From the NCBI GenBank assembly GCA_905250125.1, contig CAJNOL010000268.1:76000-139999 (forward strand): a stretch of 64,000 nucleotides of DNA, read 5' to 3'. A program made the translations under genes and the position numbers. The number at the start of each line of letters is the position of its first letter. The stretch's first letter is position 1. This DNA comes from Rotaria sordida. Its lineage: Eukaryota; Rotifera; Eurotatoria; Philodinida; Philodinidae. Positions 23,758 through 33,962 of this stretch are shown piece after piece. Below the pieces are notes generated by a model. That model was not told the DNA's origin. It was given only the letters and a program-made list of their open reading frames with translations, and ran no database searches.

Positions 23758-24503
23758 TTAATCATGAGCTACTTCATCAACGACAATAGCTAAACTTAAA
23801 ATAAATGGTACATCTTGACCTTGTTCAACTTTAACACCATATTTATCACCAATTGCAAAGAATTTCTTTGAAATAGTAGCAACAAGTTGATGATCTTTTT
23901 TTATTTTAAATTCACGTGAACGAAAATTGCCTTCAATTCTATATGTACCATGTTTCGAACTAACTGAAAATTTTTTACCACCGATAAGATTGAATTTACG
24001 ACTAAAAAAAATTATTTTTTATATTGTTAAATATTCAAATTAAGAAATACTTACCTAACATCAGCAATTACTTGATTATTTTGACGAATTTCATATTTTG
24101 CTAAACCAAGCGGATTGAGAACATGTTTAACTTAATCAAATAAATAAAGTAATAATAAAAACAAAAAAGAGTAAATTCATAATATCTTACTAGAATAAAA
24201 TTCATTTTTACCACTGGGATCAGTAAGTTGAAGATGTTTACCTACACCTAATTGTTTAAAACCTACCTAAAATGATATTTATATAAATTGTTTTTTCAAA
24301 ATAAAATCAAAAAAAAAATTTACTTTATAAGCTGGTTGATTACGATCATCTTTGATTGTATATGATGTACCAAGTGTAAGTACTTTTTGTTGAAGTTGAT
24401 ATTTAGTACCGCCTTTAATTTTTTGGGATGATTTAAACATACAAAACGCTGTTGCAACTAGAACCAATTGTATAGCCAATAATTGAAAAATAACACGAGC
24501 CAT
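23758..24503 (-). CDS. Secreted LURP-one-related (tubby C-like fold) protein
   Basis: Exons (minus) 24324-24503, 24191-24266, 24055-24130 and 23758-24001 give 576 nt (191 residues). Residues 1-20 form a signal peptide (MARVIFQLLAIQLVLVATAF). The remainder consists of repeated beta-strand units of LOR/DUF567 type: YTIKDDRNQPAYKV, HLQLTDPSGKNEFY, YEIRQNNQVIADV, KKFSVSSKHGTYRI and EFKIKKDHQLVATI. In this family such units form a 12-stranded beta barrel resembling tubby and phospholipid scramblase. Function is unclear in animals and most homologues are cytosolic, so the N-terminal hydrophobic leader is notable. Introns are 46-62 bp. Family call by strand pattern, not by a search. Confidence 0.75.
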
Positions 24504-25035
24504 GATGAAAAGAAAGAATAAATTTGAAATGAGAGGTAAGACTGTATAGAGACTGTAATCTATATAGTAATCGTTTGTGCTAAAAATGAATTGATAAATG
24601 TCAAGTGTGCGGAACGAATGATAGTGTATTTCTTATCTAAGTTATTTACTTTTCTTCAATCAATAAAAGAGAACGAGAAAAAAAAATCATGCGGCTTGTT
24701 TTGTGGTACCCATATACATATGCATTATCATTGTTAAAGTCATTTTGCTATTGTCGTGATAGAATCCGCAAAATGTGTTTCTTTTGAAGCATTAATCTAA
24801 CCTTCGATGTCAGGTATAAATAAAACTACTCCTAGCTGTACTATATAACATCAAACATAGAACTATCAACTATTGTCAGACATAATAGCATTCAGTTCAT
24901 GGTCAGATAACATTACATTTATCGATTTTTTTATGCTTTGATAAAGAAATTTTATATTTTATTTCTATCTTTCTACAATTAACATCTATAGATTTATATT
25001 GATAAAGTTTACAAAAAGAGAAAAAAAAAAATGAT
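24504..25035. other. Intergenic region between the LURP-one-like and PACT genes
   Basis: Upstream region of the LURP-one-like gene, then the 3' flank of the PACT gene. TATAAATAAAAC near 24815 and CTATATAACATC near 24840 are TATA-like but not convincingly placed. No coding sequence is seen. Confidence 0.3.
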
Positions 25036-28022
25036 TCACTGAATAGTTGCTAATTTTTGTGCCCATTTTTTTACAAGCCAACGCATTCGAATCATTCCAA
25101 TAACAACTGTAATATAACATCGAAAACGAAAACGATAATTTGATGAACGTCGATGATAATATTGTTTGGATATTAATTTTATTTGATTCCTATTAGAAAA
25201 ATTTGATTTCATATTACCATTTAAACGTTGTATTTGTTTTAATGCAAACATTTCTGTATCTTCATAACCAGTTAATAAAATAAGTAAATAACGTTTTTGA
25301 TAAATTAAAGCTTTTCGATAAGCTTCAGAACGTAAATATTTAAAATAAAATTTATTTAAATGATGAGAATTAAACAATTTTGATTGATATTGATTTTGTT
25401 TTAATTGTTCAAATTTATCTTTTAAATAATGTAATTGTTCTTTTGTTTGTTCAAGTTCATTAATTAATAAAAGACGATCTTGTGATAATAATTTTCCTAA
25501 TGCATTACGTTGATAATCACACATATGATGAATATCTTGTTCTAATTTATCAACATTCTTATGTTTACGTATATCTATTAAACGACGTTCTTGTTCACAT
25601 CGAAATATATCAACAAGATATTTAATTAATGTATTACCACTTTCATTAGCATTCATATTTGCAATTAATGAACGAAGATAAGAATTTTCTTCATTCAATT
25701 TTTGTATTGAACCTATTGATTCATCTGTTGTACTAATATTTATACCATGTAATTGTAATGATAAAATTTCACTTAATGTTAACACATGAACACCTAAAAC
25801 CAAGAAGATAAAAACTTTTAATTCGCCCATAGTGCGAACGACTTGACACTAGAGTGTGTCGGGTTAGATCCGGATCTGACGGATCCTACTCGATACAAAA
25901 TTTTTGCTCGTTTTTCGGTCACTAAAAGACAATTGGTTAAAGTTAGTTGAAATCAGAATTTTTCACTCTATCCAAATATATATTTAGATTTTCCTTCGAA
26001 GGGGTACGATTGAACAACTATTAGTAAATTTTGTGAAAAAGTTTAAAATGGTGTACAAAATGAGATATTATAATAAGCGAAATCTCATTTTCACTAAAGT
26101 GCTAGTTTCTATGGAAATCGCTGTTCCAAAAACTATTTGTAAAAATACAAAAGTTTAAAAATTTGTCGTGCAACAGTAAATAGTACGTTCTGTAGAGCAA
26201 ACTGAGGCAATATAAAAACTGTTTCGCATTCTGAACTTAATAGATTTCAATCGAAATGCAAAATTGATCAAAATAGTATTCTGTACGAACACTATTTTGA
26301 ATGTTTTGGAAATAATCTCCTGATAGTTGTCCAATCTTATCCTAGAAGGAAAGCCTGAACTTGTGTTTGGAATGAGCGAAATAGTGTAATTCTAACTAAC
26401 TGATCGAAAAAATGAGCAAATATTTTGTACGAAGACTTTTGTACCATTGGTTAATTTCGTTCTAAATTAAAAATAAAACACAACTGAAATAGTTCGAAGT
26501 CTTAGATTTTATGTAAAAATCTGGATTGCAAAATTATATAGTAGTTATAACGATACATTGAAAAAAAAATCATGTTACTTCATAGAAGGTCAATAAAAGA
26601 ACTCCTTGAAAAGAAACCTAATAAAAAATTGTTCCTTGAATGAAAATACAACAGACATAGTCATTCCTCTTTTTCGATATTTTATTTCAATTCTACACTA
26701 CCGACATTTTACTAATTAACTGTAATATTTCGTTTTTTTCAGTGAATAGAAGTTGTTTGCAATCTACATAGATGTGATTATTTTATTATCGTATAAACTA
26801 ACTAAAAATTAAAATATCACATAAAAACTTCATTGAATTCAAAAATGAATATCGTTTAGAGTTTTCTGAATTTCGCCAATGGCGAAAGTTAGGTGGACTT
26901 TCACAAAGTGTCACGAAAAAATATTAAAATAGGATGCAAGTGAGAGTTGAAGTTCATATTGCCAGAATATATATATATATATCATAGTTTACATTCATCT
27001 ATATAGTTGATAGGAATTTATTTTAATTCGCAGTCAAATTGATGAAAGTCGTATTGGCAAAATTTCGGTACCCATTGCTTAAGTAGAAAATATTTCATTT
27101 TATAGATAATAATTCGATTTCTGTATGCCGGTCAAAAATGTGTCGAATGTGTTATTTCTGAATTTTATATGATTGTATTCGTTAAAGAAATTGTATAGAA
27201 CAATATTAACAGAGTTTTATTGCGCTATTTAAAAAAAGAAACACCAGATTTTTATCGATGGTAAACAAAATATTCGATGTGTTTATTTCTAATGGATTCA
27301 TTGAAGAAAAAAAAAACTCATCTCAATCCTGTTTATTCTTTTTATTTGTCGAATAAAAAAAAGAATAACCTCTTGAGAATAGCATTTATGTTTTCTTTTG
27401 TATTGTCAATGAATTAAGAACAACATTTTTTAAGTATTCCAATTGAAATTTTAAAAGTATGAACTTTCTTTTTTTTTTTCTCTCTCTCTTTTCGTTTTAT
27501 AAAATATTATAAACATATATTATGTTTACCTTCAGTATGTAATTTATTGACAAGTCGTTTAAGTTCATCGTTATCAGTTAATTGCTGTGATAGTAATTGT
27601 TGACGTTGTTCATCTTCATAACGGTCATTTTCTTCAGCAATACGAACTTGTTCACGCACTTGTTCAGCTATATTTGAATCAAAATTTAAACTACTTGAAC
27701 TAATATTATATAATTGTTGTTGTTCTAATAGACGTGCTCGAAATTCAGCAAAATGACGATCATACTCATGTTTTAAACGCATACGAATTTCTATTAAATG
27801 AAACACCAAAAAAAAGATGTTTTATATTTCAAATTAGCTTGTCCATTTACCAGTTAGTTTTTCTTTAAGTTCATGATCATAATGAAGACGAATACGTTCA
27901 AGTTCAAGTTGATGTTCAAATTGTAATTGTTCAAAACGTTTTTTCCAATCAGTTTCAGGCGATACAGTCATATTTGTTGTTTCTATTTCCGGAATTTGTG
28001 ATTGTTGATTTGGTGATGTCAT
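25036..28022 (-). CDS. Compact PACT-domain centrosomal protein (pericentrin/AKAP9-like C-terminus)
   Basis: Exons (minus) 27851-28022, 27530-27790 and 25036-25793 join in phase to 1191 nt (396 residues). The PACT domain anchors pericentrin and AKAP9 to the centrosome and binds calmodulin. It is clear at about residues 290-390: FKYLRSEAYRKALIYQKRYL, then LTGYEDTE and the basic RFRCYITVVIGMIRMRWLVK. The first 280 residues are charged coiled coil (KRFEQLQFEHQLELERIRLH, EQVREQVRIAEENDRYEDEQ). Pericentrin and AKAP9 are thousands of residues long, so this is a minimal version. An apparent start at 25830 (MGELKVFIFLVLG) is intron read-through: TTGGTTTTAG precedes the exon at 25793, and the upstream exon ends in matching phase. 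Intron 2 (1.74 kb) contains an inverted-repeat element. The gene faces the dynein light chain gene head-to-head. Confidence 0.88.
25889..26435. repeat. Inverted-repeat element in the PACT gene intron
   Basis: TACAAAATTTTTGCTCGTTT on the left (about 25894) pairs with AATGAGCAAATATTTTGTAC on the right (about 26411-26430), and further matching blocks follow inward (GATTTTCCTTCGAAG against the inverse of CTAGAAGGAAAGCC; TTGAACAACTAT against ATAGTTGTCCAA). The arms are about 150-170 bp. A GGATCTGACGGATCC palindrome sits just outside at about 25871-25885. No open frame. Confidence 0.65.
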
Positions 28023-28568
28023 TCGAATAGAATTTTCTTTGCAATGATAAAAGGGAAAAAGAAAAATAAAATTTCTCGTTGTCAAGGAATTCCGTGATAC
28101 ATACTGTAGTTGGGTTTTTTTTTTATCTGAGATTACTTTTCTTTTACATCAATGTTGTATGCAGACGTTCTTGTTCTACTAGTCAACCATTTAGATTCTT
28201 TCAAACGCACACTCACTTTTTCTTTTTCTTTTATCTTTATATATATATATATTTATATTAAACTCTCTCTTTTTCTTTCTTGTTCTACTTCTCTGTTGTT
28301 GAGAGACGATTCTGCCATAACGACAATAGTTGAGCATAGAAAAAGAAAAAAAAAATTGCATTCGAGCTGTCAGATTTCATATGAACTAAAAGAATGTTAA
28401 CGCGTAATAAGAAGAAACAAGAGTAATTGACGAACACATATGTGTGTAGTCGTTTTGTTTCTTGCATGTTCAATTTTATTCAAAAAAGAATTATGATTTA
28501 CAATCGATACTTAAAGGCGCATTTTTTTCTGAAAAACATCGGCAAAAACATTACAAGCAAGAATTGTG
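28023..28568. promoter_or_regulatory. Shared divergent promoter region, PACT / Tctex genes
   Basis: The two start codons at 28022 (-) and 28569 (+) are separated by 546 bp with no other convincing gene, so promoters of both must lie here. The sequence is pyrimidine-rich with a TATATATATAT tract near 28239-28250. No specific factor site can be assigned. Confidence 0.5.
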
Positions 28569-29123
28569 ATGGATACAAAACGTTTAACACCTCGTCATGT
28601 ATTTCAAGGAGTTTTACTTTTTACACCACCATTAAGTGAACAAAAATTATTATCTTCAAGTTTAACTGTACCATCATGGAATAAAAATGCACGTTCATCA
28701 ACAATTTCTGATACAGTTGTTATTAATCAAAGTCCACGAGCATCAACTTATTCTCTTGGTCCTACGAAAAAATTCGATTTTTCACGTGCACAAAAAGTTC
28801 TTCAATCAGAACTTACTCGTCATTGTGCTAAAGTACCTAGATATGTTCGATATGATTCAAAATTATCTAATGATCTTGCTTATGATTTAGCTCGACAATT
28901 ACGTCGAGTTATGAAAGCAGATAATCTTAATTATACACGATATAAAATTGTTGTACTTATTTCAATTGTACAAATGGCACCTAGTCGACAAATACATCAG
29001 TCAATGGCAATTGTATCAAGATGTTTATGGGATCGAGATACGGATGGATCAATAACAGCACAAACTAAATTAGGCTATGATATGGTTGCTGTTGCAACTG
29101 CATTTGCAGTTTATACTGATTGA
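28569..29123 (+). CDS. Tctex1-type dynein light chain family protein
   Basis: Single-exon, 184 residues, starting at the ATG at 28569. Residues 1-80 are a Ser/Thr/Pro-rich leader and the last ~115 residues form the Tctex1 domain. Visible family features are FSRAQKVLQSELTRHCAKVP, SNDLAYDLARQLRRVMKADN, YTRYKIVVLISIVQMAPS, then SRCLWDRDTDGSITAQ and a C-terminal AVATAFAVYTD. Length and leader match the DYNLT5/TCTEX1D1 group better than the ~113-residue cytoplasmic DYNLT1/3. Members dimerise and link cargo or axonemal components to dynein. Divergent with the PACT centrosomal protein. Confidence 0.9.
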   Translation: MDTKRLTPRHVFQGVLLFTPPLSEQKLLSSSLTVPSWNKNARSSTISDTVVINQSPRASTYSLGPTKKFDFSRAQKVLQSELTRHCAKVPRYVRYDSKLSNDLAYDLARQLRRVMKADNLNYTRYKIVVLISIVQMAPSRQIHQSMAIVSRCLWDRDTDGSITAQTKLGYDMVAVATAFAVYTD

Positions 29124-29632
29124 CATATGAATGCTTTATTAAACAGAATTTATGATAAAATTCTCTATTAAGAACATTTGATAAACTTATAAATCATCAA
29201 TCCTTTTCGTTTTTATGTAACTAAAGATAAATTTTAATACTAAACCAATAAAAAGAGCCGGATCTGATATTTCACGATAACTATCAAAATCAAACATATT
29301 TTCTTACTCTTATTCGTAATCAAATTTTATGTATGAATAAATCTGTTTTTTTTTTCTACATCAAGGTGTTGTTGATTTAGTACTAAATATTATCAGAGTC
29401 GAGTAGAAAAGTGCCACTTTATCCATTTCGTGCTCGTCAATTATAAATATCAATAAGCAATATTTATATGTACCCTGGTTATCGATGTTTTTTTTTCATA
29501 GAATACAAAATCTATTTATTGCAACCTGTTCGACATGTTGTTGACATTCACTAGAAAAAAAAAGGTCGAAAACAGTAATGTTAATATAAAAATGTTATTC
29601 AAACGAATGTGATCCGTGTACGTCATAAAAAG
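29124..29632. other. Intergenic region between Tctex and RASEF-like genes
   Basis: This contains the Tctex 3'UTR (ACCAATAAAAAG near 29244) and the presumed promoter or first exon of the next gene. I found no convincing ATG exon for that gene here. Confidence 0.35.
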
Positions 29633-31951
29633 CGCTAATGATCGTCTAAATGCATTTTTGCAAATAGTCGATTCAGATGGTAATGGTTACATTTATAAAG
29701 AAAAATTTCAACACATTTGTTCTCATTTATCACTAGTAGAAATTGATACAATATTGAATGATTTTGATAAAGATAATAATAAACGTATTTACTTAAAACA
29801 ACCGATGCAATCAAATAATTATTCTCATATATTATTCAAACATGATATGATTAATCAACAATATAATACAGAAGAAAATATGATACATACGCAAATCAAT
29901 GAAATACTCAATAATCTTTCATGGTATGAAAAAAAATAATAGAATAGATTAATTAGAAAGAACTTTTCTTGTTCGAGAACGTTTCAATTCAAATTTACAG
30001 TTATATATTTATTCGTATAGACGTAGCTGATGAATAATATGATGTAGATCGATACATATACTGATAACTGTTTTTTCGTTCTTTTTCGACCGATACCTAT
30101 TGCTGAATGGTCGCCCACCTTACGCGTAAGCGTAAAGAAAAAAGTCAAATCACTGTTCTTAGTTCTAGGAGCGTTACGTTGTTTTGATAAACATATTTAT
30201 GTACAGGATTGTGCATATGGTTGAAAGAGAAAAGAGGAGGCGGAGAGGGAAAGGAGAACGAAACGAAAAACGAGTATCATGAAAATAGCTATATCAACAA
30301 CGACACAAGCAAAACGGTTCTGGTTATTTTATTTTCAATATAATTTGTGCAGAAACTGATATCAAATATTTCATTGATTGAAAATCACACAATGGACATA
30401 ATCAATGATAACGTCTCTGATGATATTGTATTTTCCAAGTATGTAAGAGAAGTATTTTTAATACAAAAAATAAAAAACACGCATCCTATATATTTTGAAA
30501 AGATTTGTTTTTGCTTCGATAAAAACGAGAATTATTTAATATATGCAAAATAAAAGTTTTGTTCGTTAAGTATTTGTTTAACCGTCTAAAAATTAGACGA
30601 AACAATAATGTTGATGGTATAATATTATTTTTAAAGCATGAAAGAAGACTATGCATGCATTGAACAAATATTTATTTTTCTTTTAATAGCCAAGAACAAA
30701 TCTATGAGTTTTATGAAACACTTCGAAATAGTTCAAATGGTTCAATTGAACAATTTCAATCAATTCTTGAAGTATTTGTTTGTGATATTCTTAAATATCG
30801 TAAAGAAATGAAACGATTAGAAGATTCATTTAAACGGTATTTAAATAAAATTCATTTTGTGATTTTCTTTTTTTTTTTTNNNNNNNNNNNNNNNNNNNNN
30901 NNNNNNNNNNNNNNNNNNNNNNNNNNNNNNNNNNNNNNNNNNNNNNNNNNNNNNNNNNNNNNNNNNNNNNNNNNNNNNNCACATTCATCATCAAAACATA
31001 CAACTAATCAATCACAAACAATCATTCAATCGCCTTCAACAAAACGTAGTGATAAGTACAATGCAAAGGAAGACCTTCCATTCGAGTAAATGATAAGTTT
31101 GATTGGTTTTTTTTTCTTTATTTATTTTTCTTTCCAGTCGTATGTTCAAAGTTGTCTTTTGTGGTGATGCAGCCGTTGGTAAAACTACATTAATCGTGCG
31201 TTTATGTAAAGGAACATTTATATCAAATATTAATTCAACATTGGGTGTTGATTATCATAATAAACAAATTGAAGTCGATGATAAACGTATTGCTATACAA
31301 TTATGGGATACAGCTGGACAAGAAAGGTTTTAAAATGAAAATTTTTCTTTTATTAAATAAATTTTTCTTTTTTTTTTTTAAGATTTCGTAGCATTGCAAG
31401 ATCATATTTTCGTCGATGTGATGGTGTTATTCTTGTTTATGATTCAACATATGAACGATCATTTTTAAATGTTCGAGAATGGATTAATACAATAACAGAT
31501 GCAACACCAAAAAAAGTATCTGTTATGATTGTTGCAAATAAAATTGATTTAAGAGATCAAATGCGAGCAGAAGGAAAACGTGTTATTGAAAGAGTTGAAG
31601 GTTTAAAATTAGCTAAGGTTTGTTTTTAAAGAAAAAGAATGAATATATATATATATATAATCTATTTCATATTTTTATTCTAGGAATATAAAGCATTATT
31701 TATTGAAACAAGTGCAAAAGATGGTACAAATTCATATGAAGCACTTGTTGAATTAGCTCGGTATGTATATAAGTTTATTACTATATTCGAAAGGCAGTTT
31801 TGTTTGATATTTATTAATAATCGTGTTGTTTTTTTTATTATTTAATTATAGAGATATGCAATGTAATGAAGATTTAGAACGTTTTCGTACAGCAGGAATT
31901 GATTTAGATAAAACATCGAAAAAATCTGCTTGCTGTGGTATCAACCCTTAA
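29633..31951 (+). CDS. RASEF: EF-hand / coiled-coil / Rab GTPase, RASEF (Rab45)-like; incomplete across an assembly gap
   Basis: Confident GTPase exons: 31138-31326, 31383-31617, 31684-31760, 31852-31951. Upstream exons in the same architecture: about 29633-29925, 30350-30436, 30690-30838, and 30980(gap)-31085. The N-terminal block RLNAFLQIVDSDGNGYIYKE plus LNDFDKDNNKR is an EF-hand pair as in RASEF. The middle (YEFYETLRNSSNG, YRKEMKRLEDSFKR) is helical. The Rab part has GDAAVGKTTL (G1), WDTAGQERF (G3), NKID (G4) and ETSAK (G5), and ends KKSACCGINP with a CC pair for prenylation. Problems: no ATG is in frame at the 5' end (a stop lies at 29610 and an AAAAAG acceptor at 29631 suggests an upstream exon). 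The exon at 30350 needs phase 0 whereas the first exon ends in phase 2, so a small exon is missing, possibly about 30281-30308. The 100-N gap removes part of the coiled coil. AATAAA near 32250. Confidence 0.85.
30880..30979. other. Assembly gap of 100 N
   Basis: Exactly 100 N follow a poly-T run within the RASEF-like gene. The size is probably a placeholder. Coding sequence between the coiled-coil exon and the exon resuming at 30980 may be missing. Confidence 0.99.
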
Positions 31952-33962
31952 ACAGAAAATATATTTTCTTCAACTTTTATGTTTTATAGTGCAAGATTAT
32001 TTTTCTATCTAAATAACCGACTATCTCCATTTTTTTTTTTTGTACTTTTCTATGTATATTTCAATATTCGGTTGGAATAAGTATAATGGATTCTCGGTTT
32101 TCAAATCTATTTTACTTTTTTTTGTTGTAAACGCAATTTTTTTATCGAATTATATTGCTTAGTCTTTGAAATTGTACGTCGTACAGTTCTTTTTTTTCCT
32201 ATCATGAAATATAAATGATGTTCATTTGTTGAGAAGATTATTTGAACAAAGAATAAAGCCATATAACACTACAAATCTGTCTATTCTTAAACTTTTTAAA
32301 TTCATGTAAAATTTAATGCTGAGTCATTTGCTAATAATTTCAAATTGATTCGATGATGTTTCAAGTAATCAGGATTCAAAACATTACCCTTAATTCCTCA
32401 TTGTCGACATGGCTGTTGAAATCGTTAAATATGTTTCTGATTACTTTCCATGGCGATGACACTTTTATTTCAGATTGGTTTTATTCAATAGAGTATTCAA
32501 TTCTGTATTGACATCTGTAGGACCAAGTCTATTGACAAAAAACCTTTCAGCATAATATCTGAGAAATTAAAATGTGAAACATGATTGATCTGTTCCATTT
32601 GTTAAGGACCATCTCAGACATGTTGGTCGTATTATTCTTGATGATTAGAAAGACTGAATTATCGAAATACCTGTCAATCTTTGTGACACTATAGGAAGGA
32701 AGGAGGTTCACTTTTCTCAACTTCATCACTACTTTCATTAGTTACTTCTTAATGGGTCATTAATGAGTTACTAATTGAATATAAATGAGTGACTAATGAA
32801 ATAGTAATGAGTTATTAATTGGACGTTAATTAATGATTTAAACAATGAATTCTTGCTAATGACATGTCTGTCACGGTCTGTGGGAGACGCAGAGGCGTGT
32901 GCCCTAATTTCTACCCTATATAGTTCAACACCTTTTAGATCGTATTTTACAAAAAATTATTGGTATCTTTTATTTGTCATTTCATTGGTGACCATGATAT
33001 GTTAGCTAAAAAATTCGATTACGCTCATAGACTTGTCCCCTGATAGACATCTATGGAGATCAATTACAGTAAATATTTATATATCAATTGGTAGTGCTTT
33101 TCAAAAGCCACAAAATCGTATATTTGTCAAACTCAAAAAAGTCCTATACACTTAAGAAATTCCATGTAGACTACTCTTAAGACATACTTTTGTGCCTTAT
33201 TAGTTGGCATTTAACAGATTTCGATTAAAAGAATTACGAATTGTGTCAAATCTAATATGATATTCGGGATTAGCATTGAAAACTGAGTCGAACTATTTGT
33301 ATTGCAAAACTTTTCATGAACTTTTTTTTTCATCAAAAAATTTATCCCTGATCTCCCTCAGGATTGATTCAACGAATGAATTTTATGAAAAAGTCATTTC
33401 AACAATCAAAAACAAGTTCTAATTGAGTCAACCCAGAGAAACATGTGTTGACAAAAAAAACGTTTCTGAAAATATTTGAAATACATTCTGCATCGAATGA
33501 TACATGAATTTAAAAAGGTTAAGAATGAACAGACTTGTGATCTTACACAACCCCATCTTTTATCATAATCAATCGGATATAACTATTAAAATTCTATGGA
33601 AAACCAAAACATTGATGTATCTGCCTTGCACGTGTGTCGTCGATAGATGACGCTTGTTGACAATAATCAAATATTTAAATTGTTGATTGTTTTTAAATAT
33701 AATATATTTTTCATATTGATTTAAATATAAATAAATATGAAAAGAAATTTAATTTATTATAATTAAAAGATAAATAAATAAAAAATATTCAAATTATTGG
33801 TTCCTTTCAGAAGAAGAACAGTCTAGATTATTGACTCATTACAAAAATCATTTGCGTTAGTATATCTTTTCTTTCGCAAGATATCAATTTTATTTTTATT
33901 TAATATTTTATCAATAGATATTCAACAATTATTTATATTTATATTGATATATAAGTAACGTA
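31952..33962. other. Intergenic region between RASEF-like and WBP2 genes
   Basis: After the RASEF 3'UTR no gene is recognised. 32730-32850 has several degenerate copies of TTAATGAGTTACTAAT-type sequence. 33290-33440 resembles the inverted arms at 46.3-46.5 kb (CTCCCTCAGGATTGATTCAA, GAATGAATTTTATGA). 33690-33800 is almost pure A/T just upstream of WBP2. Confidence 0.4.

Noticed and set aside
25794..25830. Signal-peptide-like start MGELKVFIFLVLG for the PACT protein
   Set aside because: It is encoded by the polypyrimidine tract and TTTTAG acceptor of the preceding intron; the real exon begins at 25793 in phase with the upstream exon.
28079..28400. Short frames between the PACT and Tctex genes
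   Set aside because: They are pyrimidine-tract translations in the divergent promoter region with no family resemblance.
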